Positions 38,701 to 48,998 of a stretch of 64,000 nt of DNA are shown here, piece by piece. The position numbers were made by a program, and so were the translations under genes. This DNA is from Maylandia zebra (lineage: Eukaryota > Chordata > Actinopteri > Cichliformes > Cichlidae). Location of the stretch: NCBI RefSeq assembly GCF_041146795.1, contig NC_135185.1:12435529-12499528 (forward strand), in the 5' to 3' direction. Under the pieces are notes generated by a model, which made no database searches, was not told the DNA's origin, and saw nothing but the letters and a program-made list of their open reading frames with translations. Numbering within the stretch: position 1 is the first letter of the stretch; every line of letters begins with the position of its first letter.

Positions 38701-41700
38701 TGACGACCATTTGTCTTGTTAGAGAAAGACAAAGTGTTTAATCATAAAAGCCAAACATATCTGGGTGGATTTAAGAAGATCTCTCTAAACTAAAATTACC
38801 CTTCATACTAGATACTAGATCCCAAATCCTATCCACGCAATTTTCTAATAAATTACAAAATGTTGACTGAAGAACACCTTCTCATCTGCCATCAAAGCTT
38901 TTATTGTTTCAACACAGCTACGCTAATTAAACAGACATCCTTGAGCAAGCAGCGCAAATGAGACAGAGACGGATGTGTGTCGTCGCGCTAAACCGTGAAG
39001 CTGTTGTTGAGTAGAAGTGAAGGATGATGAATCACAGACGTGCTCTCTGTGGATATGTGCTTTGTGATAGTTTCAAATGTGTGAAGCAACATTTTTCAGC
39101 AAATTAGGGGCTCTGTGTGTGTGTTTGTGCAAAACCTGCAGATTTTTGGATGAGGCAGACTTCCTGCACCCGACTCATTTAAGAAAGCGGGGGGTCGCCC
39201 TCTGAAACACAGACATGACCCGTGCTTCTTGACCTTTTGGGAAATAATTTGCTCTCTTACTGAAAGTCACACGAGAACACTACTAATATTCTCTTGTCTG
39301 TACGGCGAATACAAAGATTCATCTATCTGTGTTCTGTGTAAAAATCTAACCACATCCACCTATTTCCAAAGCTTACTAATTACGTCACGCCTGATTAGTC
39401 TGAGCAACAACAAGTTAATGTGAAGGAAATACCAGGAGAAAGTTAACTCGGCTTAAAGACAGGAGCTCTTTCCCTATCCTGAGGTTAAGTTGGGTCACTT
39501 TTTGTCCTCATTTAAAATTAAAATGCTTTTTGCAAGCTTTTCAGCTGCATGTAGGAAAACAATTGTAAAGCAAGTCCACTTGTTATCACCCGTTTTCAAG
39601 TTAGATGTCACTGATTCATCCAGATCAGGAGGTTGGACTGACCTCCTGTTGCCTTTGGAACTGCCTTAATTCTTCATGGCACAGATTCAAAAGGTGGGGA
39701 AAACGTTCCTCACAGACAGCCTCAAATACTTGTTGGAGATTTGTCAGCTGCACCATGATGCAAATCTCACATTCTAGCACATCACAAAGGTCTGCTGTTG
39801 GACTGAGATCTGGTGACTGTGGAGGCCATATGTAACTTACCAGTTTGCTGGCTGGATACACTGTGATTGGAATTAACATGGTCAGCAACAACACTCTGAT
39901 AGGGTGTGGTGTTTTAGACAATGCTCGGTTGGTACTCAGAGGGCCAAAGTGTGCCAGAAGCCTAAACTGTTGCTACAAGGCAAGATGAATCCATGCTTTC
40001 ATGTTGTTTATGCTAACCTTTGATCCGGAAATGACATATCAAACCAGGCAACATTCCCAGTTTTCTGTTGTCCACAGAACTGCTGTTCTCTAGATATTTT
40101 ACCTTGGGATGTTTCTCTGTAAACCCTAGAGATGATTGTCTGGGAAAATCCCAGCACAGCAGCAGTTTCTGAAACACTCAGACCCGCCTGTCGGACACCA
40201 ACCACCACGTTACGTTAAGGGTCGCCCAAATCAAGTTTCTTCCCTATTCTAAATAATTTAGATCATTAAGCTTGTATAAACAAATCAAAATGACCTAAAT
40301 TATATATACTGGATTGATACTGGTGATTCAAGTTCTTTAATAGCTTTTGTGGTTTATGGATTAAAAGCAGCTGTGTCAACAAAAGCTATGGACTGACAGA
40401 ATTTGACGAGCTTTATTTTTAGTTATAATTTAATACATTTTTCTGCCCCTGGTGAAACTCAGAGTGTGCACTTGTGGATACGAAGCACTTGTGTTTATTT
40501 TGAAGTCATTGTTCTGCCTTTGAGGGTTTTGAAAACAGCAGGAGAGAAGATACGTCCTGACAGTGGCGGTCCTAGCCTGTTTGGCGCCCCGGGCAAACAC
40601 TTCCTCTGGCGTGTATTTCTGGGATTTCACACAACCCAGGATTCAAATCATGAATACATAATGGGCTTGGATTTACATCATTATGAACCCCTTTCCACGG
40701 GTTGTGTGTGAGACATTAAATCATCAAAATATAAAATATAAATTTTAAATTGTTATTGATCCCTTTACCCCTAGTCCTAAAGTGTATATTTATTTTCTTA
40801 CTCTTCTTATATTTATTGTTTGTTTACTTGCACTGTTGTAACTGGAGCATCATCGTCTTGTCTCTCTATATACTGGACTGTAATAAAGTTTACTTTGACT
40901 TCAGCAGCGAGCAGGCGCACTGAGGGCTCTCGCGCTCACTTTTCGCGTACAGAATTTCGAAAAAACATTGGTGCAAATTATAAGTCTGTATCATGATGTC
41001 TGGTGTTTTCGTGTTTGTTGTTTTGTTTTTATTTTGTTTTATTTTGCGAGTTGGTTATTAGACGCTGCTCCAGCCGGTCAGAGAATCCCCCGCCGCCCCG
41101 CCCTCTCCAGCAGGCGCACCTCACAAACGGAGGGCGCCCTTACTCCCAGCAAATGGGCGATAGAAAACCGATCAGTGCCTGTGCCATTCCCAATATGCGC
41201 TGGTTGATGTCGGGGCAGCATGAGTACGAGCAATTAATTTTTTTTTGCCGATGTCCGTGATGCCGCCCTCACCACGATGCCGCCCCGGGCGACACGGGCG
41301 GTCGCCTGTATCAAAAACCGCTACTGCGTCCTGAAACCTCAAAGAAACGAGCACGTGCACGGACAGAAAGAGAACAGGCTGCTATGAAAGCGCACACGTT
41401 TATCTGTGCTGTTATTGATTTCTGTAAATTCTTCTCAGCTACACAAATAACACACAGACAACACAGCCCGTGCTAATTAGGCCTCGGCGGTGGCGAGAGC
41501 ATCGCCTCACCGCTCTGCAATGATTGTTTTTGTGTTCTACATGCCTCTGCCAGCCCGCTCAACACCAGAACAGAAGTTCAGACTCTTTCTGGCTCAACAT
41601 TTTGCGAAGTATCGGAGTGAAGCTGCAGCTCACATGAGACATGAGTGTAAATGAGAGGAAGAATAGTTGGAGAAGCGCCTCAGCCAAAAGCGCATCGATT

Positions 41701-44700
41701 CCCCACCCCTCACAGCTCCCACTGCTTCCTCCCTGCGTCTGATAAATGCCTTTCCTCATTTTGGTTTACAGTGCAGTTGTGCAGAGCGTGTGCTGGGTGA
41801 GGCCACGAAGGCAAGTCGATACACAGTGAAGTATGCATCCCTCTCAGCTCTTCTACTCCCGAGTTGTGGTTAGAGGGGGCAAGCTTCAAGAGCACTTTCT
41901 TGTGAAATTTCATTTCATGGTTTGTGTTTCTATTGATTTTTATTGGTCTTTGGACAAAATCAGTCACAATGCTGCCAAAAGGCCAAGTCCCCGCTGCAGT
42001 CATGTCTGGAAAACCGACAGATTCAGGGTTTTTTTTCTTTTAAGTGTGGACGTGTTGGGTGAAGGAGTGTATTTGTGTGGATGCGTATGCATGCGTGGCG
42101 CTGTCACGCTTCACCTTCACTCTTAGAGGCCTGAGTCTCGGCCTCCTTCGGCGTCCGGAAGCGCAGCGGTTCGCTCAGTGGGCTCGTCCCAGACATGGAG
42201 ATGGACTGGACATGCACAATGTAGTCTGTCTCTTCCTCCAAGTCCCATAATGCACAGGATCGCGTGGTGGTGTTGACTTCCTGGATGAATCGCAGCATGC
42301 GCACGTCTTTCTTCTGTTGGAGGGTGACAGAGAGACACATGCAACCGGCGTTCACACTCACACTTTATTTCACTAAAATTAAACTTAATGTCCGTGGCTC
42401 TGGGTTTGCCTGTTCATTTTTTATTTCCGTGTACAGTTTTATAATTCCTGGTCACCTCCTTTGACCTCCCGACTTTGTTACTTTTCCATCCTCTGTATCA
42501 GTCTTTCCTGTCTTGTTGGTAATTATAATTACAAAAAACTTACTCTTAAAGCACTTTTCTCAAAATTACAAAGTTTTTCACACAAATTAAACATATGCAC
42601 ATCAATCCCCCCCTCCCGAGAATACTTAAAAAAAACAAAACAATGGCTACTCTGATCTCAGTGGTCCCGCCGCTCGGGAGCTCTTTGATTACTAGCCAAG
42701 ATGCTGGAATAACCATTCACCAATTTAACACCCAGGCACATAAGAAGTAAATAAATCTTTAATGTACTCTGGAGCAAGGCCATTTAGTGCTTTAAAAGTG
42801 ATTAGTAAGATTTTAAAATCAATTTGGCATTTAACAGGCAGCCAGTGTAAATTTGCCAGAACTGGAGTGATGTGTTCATGGTGCCAGTTAAAATTCACGC
42901 AGCAGAGTTCTGGATCAGCTTGAGCCGGTGATGTGAGCTCTGACTGATGCTGTTATAAAAGGTATTATCTCCTTTTATCACAATCAGGATCAGTATCAGA
43001 CAACTTTATTAATCCCAAAGGAAATGCTTTAGTTATGATGACTGGTATGACTCAGGAGCGGATCGTCTACTAATCTCGAGGTTGGTGGTGCAATCCCCGG
43101 CTACTGTAGTCTGCTTCTGAGCATCTGTAAATCCAAATGCATCCATGAGAGTACGTGTGAAAGCTAGGCACAAAATAACACACTTGAACGAGGCTTGTTG
43201 TAAGAAAGCGCATTCGGTGCTCAAATAAAAGCCAAGTAAAGTATCTGTCCATTTAGCCTCAATCAAGGCGGGTGAAATAAATGCAACTCAGCAGCTGACA
43301 AGAATGATCTAATTCTGGAAATTGTTCTTGTTGCGCTAAACCAGGGGGGCTGAAACAGAGATCGGTTTCAAAAACAGCTCCCAGGTTGGGAGCAGACTGA
43401 ATGAAAAAAGCTTATTTTGGGCCAAGGTGGTAAATTTTAAGATTTATCTTTGGTGAGTTTAGTTTTCACCGTTAAGTGGGTAAGTAGATTACCAACGCTG
43501 CTGGTGTTGTTGGATAGTAGAGTGTTGGCAAAAGAGTCGCTGAGAGGAAGTGTGCTTATAAAACAAGAGGGCCAAGGAGAGAGCCTTGAGGGACACCACA
43601 ATTCAAATTTGACAGGGGATCATTCATTACCTGTGGACACAGACAAAATAAATTTAAATACATTTCTAAGTTGTTAAATTGTGTTTTTTCTCAGATCTGT
43701 CTTCAGCCTGAAGTGATATCCTTACTCATTATGTTTGACCTCCGGATTTAAACATCTGTGTTTTGGACATTTATTGTTAAACGCTGATTTAAGATGGGAT
43801 GCAAACTGTTTTGGTTTCTGGTTAAGAGATGCCTGGAACAGTTTTAAAATCACAGTCACAACGACCACAGCTAGCACAGTTAGCATTGGAAAAACCACAC
43901 AAAACTGTGTGGAGGGAGACGTTGGAGAACCATAAGGACTTTTGGGAGCACTTGAGTTGTGCTTGACTTCTGAATTGAAGTTTTAATTGTCAGGTGCATT
44001 TCATGTTAGTGTTATAGAAAATAAAGAGTGAATATGCTTTTACCTTTCTTGCCAAGACTTGGAGGATGAGTTTGCTATATGATAGAGGATGAAGTTGTAC
44101 AGTACTGATTAAAACCACCGCCACCCTTTTTGAATGCTTCAAACTTGTCATACTTTAAAATAACACCGCATCTGATATTGTATACATCTCTGTGACTGCA
44201 GCAGCTTTGACAAAACGGCGGGATTTGATGACCAGTGAATGAGAACAGCCTGAACAATAACAACTGCAAAGCAGCTGAATGTCCTCTGCTATTGTTTCTT
44301 ATTATTAACTTTTATTTATAGCTTTAAACCACACATTTCCCAGCTTCCAGTGCTGCCATCAAACATGTCACTCCAGTCTCCTGTGGACGGGTGCATATGT
44401 GTGTTTGTACAACCACGAGATGGCAACTTGTCCCACGTAAATGCGTGGTTGTGCGAGAGATGTGTGTCTAAGCTTGCATGTTGACTTTTCTCCTGTCACA
44501 CAGCTGTCATAGTCTGTCAGCGAGGGGACAGGCTGTCCGACAGGATGCTGTATCCTCTGATGATTCCCATAATGCATTCTGACTTGGAGTGAGGGAGCAA
44601 CACAGGAAAGGAGGTGGCAGACAATAACCTGTGACAAGCCACAACTTAATTGAATTAGTTTGGGAGTTTCTTCAAGAAATCTTTTACATGCATTAATGAA

Positions 44701-45368
44701 TGTACCTACATTATAGTACATTTACATGTACACTCAGGGGACACTTTATTAGGTACACCACCAGGAGCCTGAACCATTGATACGAATCAGGATGGAGCCA
44801 TACTTTTATGTTGTTTTACTCCAAATTCAGGCCCTTTCACCCAAATGTCACAGCAGAAAAGGAGACTCATCAGACCAGGCAACAGTTTTGAAATCTTCTA
44901 TTGTCCAATTTTGGTGATGTGGTGTAAAATGTAGCCTCAGTATCCTGAACTTGGCTGACAGGAGTGGCAGACGGTGTAGTCTTCTGCTGCTGTACTCCAT
45001 CTGCTGCTCAGTTTGAACTTTAGATTTTTGCATTAATGAGGAGTTGAACAGGCGTATCTAGTAAAGTTGTATCTTTAGCTGTAAAATTGTAATATGAGTT
45101 GCAATAAATAAAAGGTTTGGATGATTTTATTCCCTCCAAAACTTGCCTGAATCTGCTAAATGCTTTTCCATATGTTTTTTTTACTGCTTATAAGCACAGT
45201 AATTAGCATTAATGGTTACAGTGGTATAGAGGGGACAGAGAGTGTTACCGACCTGCTGTGTGATGGCAAAGCCAATGACTGGGTCTCCCTCGGGGATGTC
45301 CCATGACACCACAGCAGAGTTTGCTTTTACCTCTCTGATGGTCACATTGACGGGAGGCGACAAGCTAT
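29627..45368 (-). CDS. fndc5: Fibronectin type III domain-containing protein 5 (irisin precursor), 5' partial
   Basis: Four coding exons on the minus strand join in frame: 45368-45253, 42313-42115, 30022-29933, 29766-29627 (TAA). They encode the mature N-terminus and FNIII domain (PPVNVTIREVKANSAVVSW... then KKDVRMLRFIQEVNTTTRSC...ETDYIVHVQSIS), the juxtamembrane segment, a transmembrane helix (GELIIIVVVLIMWAGVIALF) and a tail ending LLRSKV. FNDC5 is a type I membrane protein of muscle and brain whose ectodomain is shed as irisin. The FNIII domain is nearly identical to the mammalian one as I recall it. Exon sizes 116, 199, 90 and 140 nt keep phase throughout. The exon with the start codon and signal peptide was not found, so intron 1 is long or leaves the window. 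Teleosts carry fndc5a and fndc5b; I cannot tell which this is. Confidence 0.96.
29933..30022 (-). CDS. fndc5: fndc5 coding exon: juxtamembrane and transmembrane segment
   Basis: Starts after TTTTTTAG at 30022 and ends GGGCAG|GTGAGG at 29933. It encodes DEVTMEEVGQTTQLRAGE followed by LIIIVVVLIMWA, the start of the single membrane helix. The 90-nt length keeps the phase with both neighbours. Confidence 0.95.
30095..30482. mobile_element. Probable pogo/Tigger-like MITE
   Basis: The left end, CAGTGGTATCTCATTTATCC after a TA, is partly matched by the right end, which reads inward on the minus strand as ATGGTCCCTCGCTATAACG. A 'cagtggtacctcgctataacgcg' pattern is common to a teleost pogo-like family. 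The copy is diverged and the right TA is lost. It lies just upstream of the fndc5 transmembrane exon, inside the adjacent 12-kb intron. Confidence 0.4.
31030..31260 (+). repeat. tRNA-derived SINE-like unit 1
   Basis: A box TAGCGTAGCGG at 31042-31052 and B box GTTCGATTC at 31086-31094, 44 bases apart as in a tRNA. The T-arm stem CAAG/CTTG is intact. A body follows with CACACATGCTACGGCAAG and GCAACGTCAGGAAGAAGC. Confidence 0.65.
31680..31886 (-). repeat. tRNA-derived SINE-like unit 2
   Basis: On the minus strand an A box TAGTGTAGTGG (31868-31878) and B box GTTCAAGTC (31826-31834) are followed by the same body (ACATGTGCTACGGCAAG, CAACGTCAGGAAGAAGC). It is inverted relative to unit 1. Confidence 0.65.
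32073..32503. repeat. AT-rich palindrome
   Basis: Positions about 32073-32150 (TTATAATACTTACTTTATAT... then TTTATTCATCATGAAT) are matched in inverted order by about 32428-32503. Between them are many ATAAAGATA, TATCTTTAT and ACTAGTATCT words, most of them self-complementary. Similar words lie at 30676-30840. Confidence 0.7.
32520..32717 (-). repeat. tRNA-derived SINE-like unit 3
   Basis: On the minus strand an A box TAGCGTAGCGG (32701-32711) and a B box GTTTGATTC with one mismatch (32659-32667) are followed by a body matching unit 1. The 180 bases beyond the head (to 32899) also match those preceding unit 1, so the homology is longer than the SINE-like unit alone. Confidence 0.65.
32900..35853. 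other. fndc5 intron sequence, no gene seen
   Basis: I found no coding sequence. Positions 34230-34600 contain repeated TTGCCA, GTTGC and CAACT words related to the patches at 2.95, 46.8 and 55.0 kb. Positions 35040-35480 have an LTR-like look (ATATTTAAGTTTCCCC, then AATAAA and a purine/pyrimidine-rich end) but I could not place its ends. Confidence 0.4.
35854..37330. mobile_element. Non-autonomous hAT-like element, about 1.5 kb
   Basis: The left end CAATCTTCCCTCTAA and the right end TTAGAGGGAACATTG are imperfect inverted repeats. The flanks CTCACACT (35846-35853) and TTCACACC (37331-37338) match at 6 of 8 positions, the differences being C/T changes, as expected of an old 8-bp hAT duplication. 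CAATGTTCCCTCTAA ends belong to a hAT group I recognise from fish. No transposase frame is preserved. The inside includes another dispersed repeat near 36245-36300. Confidence 0.65.
39605..40215 (-). mobile_element. Decayed Tc1-like transposon, copy 1 of a family of three
   Basis: Minus-strand frames hold transposase pieces: an N-terminal helix-turn-helix (VVGVRQAGLSVSETAAVLG, then FSQTIISRVYRE) at 40008-40208, and a C-terminal piece with WPPQSPDLSPTADLCDVLE at 39625-39921, where the usual SPDLNPIE..W has lost its catalytic Glu. The middle third, including the first two catalytic Asp residues, is missing. It lies in the 12-kb fndc5 intron. Confidence 0.8.
40561..41326. mobile_element. Non-autonomous hAT element with perfect 8-bp target duplication
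   Basis: The ends CAGTGGCGGTCC and AAAACCGCTACTG are imperfect inverted repeats. The flanking 8-mers are identical: CGTCCTGA at 40553-40560 and 41327-41334. The 766-bp interior has no long frame similar to a transposase. It includes GC-rich CGCCCCGGGC segments near both ends that form a subterminal inverted repeat. The intact duplication suggests a younger insertion than the other hAT copies here. Confidence 0.85.
42115..42313 (-). CDS. fndc5: fndc5 coding exon: second half of FNIII domain
   Basis: Starts after CCAACAG at 42313 with AAGAAAGACGTG (KKDV) and ends GAAG|GTGAAG at 42115. It encodes MLRFIQEVNTTTRSCALW, the ETDYIVHVQSIS strand and PKEAETQASKSE, the last being the linker where the ectodomain is thought to be cleaved in FNDC5. 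Two NTT/T-type glycosylation sequons known in the family are consistent with NTTTRS here. Confidence 0.95.
42740..43640. repeat. Teleost interspersed repeat, class not assigned
   Basis: The string GCTTTAAAAGTGATTAGTAA, followed by AAATCAATTTGGCATTTAAC, GCAGCCAGTGTAAA, GCAGAGTTCTGGATCAGC and later CCTTGAGGGACACCACA, is the order of a common fish repeat. The part at 42990-43025 (ACTTTATTAATCCCAAAGG) resembles another LINE-associated motif. The two halves are separated by unrelated sequence. It lies in the fndc5 intron between 42313 and 45253. Confidence 0.5.
44731..45035 (-). mobile_element. Decayed Tc1-like transposon, copy 2, internally deleted
   Basis: A Tc1-type end lies directly after TA at 44729-44730: CACTCAGGGGACACTTTATT, then AGGTACACC. 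The minus-strand frame SSRRLHRLPLLSAKFRILRL, then NWTIEDFKTVAWSDESPFLL, keeps the first catalytic Asp in the SDES context. The deletion joins this to the right end near GTTCAGGCTCC. It lies in the intron of fndc5, 200 bases from the 45253-45368 exon. Confidence 0.8.
45253..45368 (-). CDS. fndc5: fndc5 coding exon: mature N-terminus and first half of FNIII
   Basis: The acceptor CTCTGCAG|ATAGC gives the exon start at 45368, and the donor CAG|GTCGGT gives the end at 45253. It encodes (D)SLSPPVNVTIREVKANS, then AVVSWDIPEGDPVIGFAITQQ. It begins one base into a codon, so the preceding signal-peptide exon must end with a single extra base, as expected for the D codon in FNDC5 proteins. Confidence 0.95.
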
Positions 45369-45509
45369 CTGCAGAGATAAAGATAAAGACAGAGAGAGAA
45401 GAAAAGGTTATTGTATGTTTTAAAGTACGAAGGAGCAGCTCTGTGAAATGACTAGAATGGCAGAAGTTTATTCAGTGGCGTGAATAAATGGCTCAGTTGA
45501 ATCCATTAT

Positions 45510-46480
45510 TAGGCCTGAGCACTAAAAGTGCGAATGCCCTATTGTAATCGCTCCCGTTCTTCTTGTTATTATCCAGACAAATGAATTGGCTTTTTGAGGG
45601 CTTTAACATGTTTGAAAACTCATGAAGCTTTGCACATGCGTCAAGCCTGGTGAAAATTTACTGGTCTCACTGGTTTGAGACCTGGGCACAGCAAAATGGC
45701 TCAGTAGCGCCCCGTACAAAGTGGGGAAAAATGAGCCCCTGCTTGGGCTTTTACGTAAATGTATGAAATTTTGTACACATGTGTAACATCCCAAGATATA
45801 CCAAAAAGTCTATTGGACCCATGTGCCAACTCACCACCACCATTTTGAATTGAAGGTAACATTTTGGCATAGATTTTGCCATTTCCAGGCGTTGTACTGT
45901 TGCAAACTCCTCCTAGAGATTTTATCGGATCAGCTCCATATTTCGTCAGTCTAGACTACAGATCTGAGCCATATTAAATAGTGGAACTTTAGAGTTTTCA
46001 CCTAAGGGCGTTTCTGTGGCGCCACAGCGAATTTCAATCATTCGCTTTGAAATTATAATTGGCTCTTATTCCCACATACATTGACCGATCTGTACCAAAC
46101 TTCTCACACGTGATAAAGCTACACCCCCCGAACACATTTCAACTGCAATATTTGACAGTGGTTACAGCGCCACCTACTGAGAACAGGAAATGTCATGTTT
46201 TACACTTTGGGCTACAGTTTCAAGACGCTTGATGCCAGCAACCTCAAATTTGTTCATGGAAGCCTGAAGGAGTTGGTCTTAGGTCACATTCAAAACAGTG
46301 AGTTTTCATAAGAGGGCGTGACCTCGGCAGCTTGGTGAATTTTGATGTTTTGCCATGAAACATGAAACTGATATACCTCAAAGAAATCTAGTCCAAACTC
46401 TCCCAAACTTCACAGACATTCTTCTGACATAAGTGACCTCACCTGCAAAAATCTCCATTACATACACTTTAATGCCAGAT
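45510..46480. repeat. Long teleost interspersed repeat
   Basis: Begins with GGCCTGAGCACTAAAAGTGC and CCCTATTGTAATCGCTCCCG and continues with GCGCCCCGTACAAAGTGG, CAGCGCCACCTACTG-like and GAGGGCGTGACCTC words. This matches a family whose members start 'GGCCCGAGCACC..GTGCGAAGGCCCTATTG' in many fish. There is no open frame. The right boundary is approximate. Confidence 0.5.
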
Positions 46481-46769
46481 GAATTCTACTTAATTTAATT
46501 TTCTAACATCAGTAAACCTCACCTGCTAAGACCTTAATCCTCTGACAAGCAGGTCAAAGTTCATTAATGAAAGAGAGAAACTGTGTTTGCCCTGGAGTTC
46601 ATTCCGAGTTTGGCTGGTAACACCTCACCTGTGACAGTCCAGGAGGTCGGATGAATGCACCACCTCAGCTGGCTCATTTTCATGTGGAGGAGTAGAGGCT
46701 CTTAGCACCTCCTATCTGCCAAAAGATCCTCAACGTCTAAGTCAGCAGTCATAAAGGCTTAAAGGTTTG

Positions 46770-47010
46770 CGACCATTTGGCTAACTCCAATTGGTGGGCG
46801 AGTTGGGTGGCAACTGTTGGCCAACTGGTTGCTGGAGGTTGTTGGCAAGTTGCTTGCATGAAATTGGTCACAATTCTAAGTACATGCTAGTGACCAAAGC
46901 AGTTAACATGGAGTTTTTGTATACTGCAGCAGACTCTTTGTGACCAATTACATCTAGCAACACCCGGCAACCTCTAGCAACTACTCGCATACTGACTGGA
47001 ATTTTTCCAC
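46770..47010. repeat. Member of a CTAGCAACC-rich dispersed repeat
   Basis: Dense GTTGGCAAGTTGC, TTGGCCAACTGGTTGC, CTAGCAACACCCGGCAACC and CTCTAGCAACTACTCGC words. Closely related phrases occur at about 2950-3050 (CAGCAACCACTCACC), 34230-34600 and 54890-55110 (CTCTAGCAACCACTCGCC). I take these as diverged copies of one family. Confidence 0.5.
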
Positions 47011-47542
47011 TCACAAACCAGCTGGTCTGCAGGACTGAGGTCTTAAGCTGCATCCACACTGGGAACGACGTTGTGACCAAGACGATACAACGTGAATTAC
47101 ATTCTGCAACAAATTGGGCGTGACCAATGAGAGAAGTGAATACTGATGATGTGACCTGAGGAGATTAGCAATATATGAGAAGGTTAGCTAGGCAGCTGGA
47201 ACCTCGACTACAAACGCCGTCAGCTTCAAAGCAATGCGCAACAAGCGACTTGTTTTCAGCCCTCATTTCTGCCGCTTGGACTCTCAGTTTCATTCTTTAC
47301 GGTCACATTCAGTTACCAAAGTTACCGAAGGTGATGGTCATAGTGAGGGTGGGAACGTAGATCTACCTGTAAACTTTTTCACACTGTATTTCTTTAAACA
47401 AGCACTTCAAAATTACAGTCAGGTGTTGCTACCAACATGGCTGCTGAGTGGGAAGACTGGGGTCTGGAGGGATTGGTTTATGGCGTCATCTTTTACTTCT
47501 GTGTGCTTGTTGGACCCATCAGCAAACTGTGACTGCAGCTAA

Positions 47543-47548
<6 letters not shown>

Positions 47549-47607
<59 letters not shown>
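47549..47607. repeat. (TG)n microsatellite, about 59 bp
   Basis: An uninterrupted TG dinucleotide run, the longest microsatellite in the window. Shorter CA/TG runs lie at about 37903, 38101, 52484 and 52693. Confidence 0.95.
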
Positions 47608-47609
<2 letters not shown>

Positions 47610-48239
47610 TAGTCTTGTTTTCATCTAAGTGTCATATTTCATGCTCTAAACACACTTCTAGTTTAATTGGGGTCACGGGCTACAAGATTTGAGAATAATA
47701 ATTTGTCTCGTTATATAATTAAGTGTGAGCTGTACGTGTGTGTGTGCGTGCATCCACCGCCTGCTGCTGAATGAGACTGTAATTACTGTACGAGTTCTGA
47801 ACAAGCACATACCCAGTGGTGGCTGTATTACATGAACGTTTGTGCAGATCAGAAGATCAAGGCGAGAGATTAAATAACATCATCATTCGATTTGTCCTGA
47901 AATGGATTTTTCTTCACTTTCTTGTTTTATGATCACGTCTCCTTCTATTCTTCTTTCCCCTCAAACAGAGGGGAAAGAAGAAGAAACACATTCGTACCGT
48001 CATAGTTCAACTGTGCCCTAAAGTCACGATCAGTATGCACCACAGATCCATAACTGACTGGAATTCATGTCAGTACAATCAGTTATGACTCTGTGATTTA
48101 TAATTACACCTGCATCTAGTGCCTGACTGTTATTCTAGTTTGTTGGCTTTATGAACTGGTTTGAACTGCTGAATCTAATATTCCTTGAGATCTTTAGTTG
48201 ATCTAAAAACAGGCCTTATACAACCAAGTTTTACCATTT

Positions 48240-48998
48240 ACTCTTTATTTTGGTCCACATCAGGACCATAACCTGTCCATAACTGCTTGCGAATTTAATC
48301 GCCCAATCACATGGCAGCAAGTGATTTAAGTGACTTTGAACATGCTGTGGTGATACCAGACGGTCTGGTCCGAGTGTTTCAGTAACTGCTGGGATTCCCA
48401 CAGGCAGAAGAGCTACTTCCTGAAGCACCACAGTACTGTCATCTGAGTACAGGAAACTGAGGCTCATCAAAATTGGACAGTAGAAGATTGGAAAAATGTT
48501 CAGTCTCGACTTCTGTGGTGACATTCAGATGGTAGGGTCAAAATTCGGCATACACAACATGGTATCATGCATCCCTCCTGCCTTGTATCAACAGTTCAGG
48601 CTGCTGCTTGTGGCATACTTTGAGCCTCTTGTAGCAACCGAACATTGTTAAAACATGCCACCATGTCAATCCCTTTATGACCACAGGATACCATCTTCTT
48701 ATGGCGGCTTCCAGCGGGATGACGATGTTGAAGAATCCAGCAAATCGGTTACTTGAGCATGGCCTCCATAGTCACCAGATCGCAGTCCAGTAGAGCACAT
48801 ATGGGATGTGGTGGAACAGCAGATGTCATCATGGATGTGCATCCCTCTAATCTGCAGCAACGGTGTGATGCCATCACATCAACACGGACCAAAATCTCTG
48901 AGGAATGTTTCCAGCACCTTGAAACTCTGCCAGGAAGAACTTAAACAGAGGTCTAATTCGGTAAAAGCAAGGAGCTTGTACATTTTCCAGTGAGTGTA
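48240..48998 (+). mobile_element. Decayed Tc1-like transposon, copy 3
   Basis: The + strand shows the Tc1 transposase gene in order but broken by indels: CCAATCACATGGCAGCAAG (5' region), GACTTTGAACATGCTGTGG (helix-turn-helix), AATTGGACAGTAGAAGATTG (before the first Asp), CCTCCATAGTCACCAGATCG (the SPDLN region) and GGAATGTTTCCAGCACCTTG near the C-terminus. The right end CCAGTGAGTG is the inverted CACTCACTGG terminus. It belongs to the same family as the copies at 39.6 and 44.7 kb but lies in the opposite orientation. Confidence 0.8.

Noticed and set aside
46440..46465. Short minus-strand ATG followed by a GTGAGG donor in the phase needed for fndc5 exon 1
   Set aside because: It encodes only five residues, has no hydrophobic leader and an upstream in-frame stop, and lies at the edge of a dispersed repeat.
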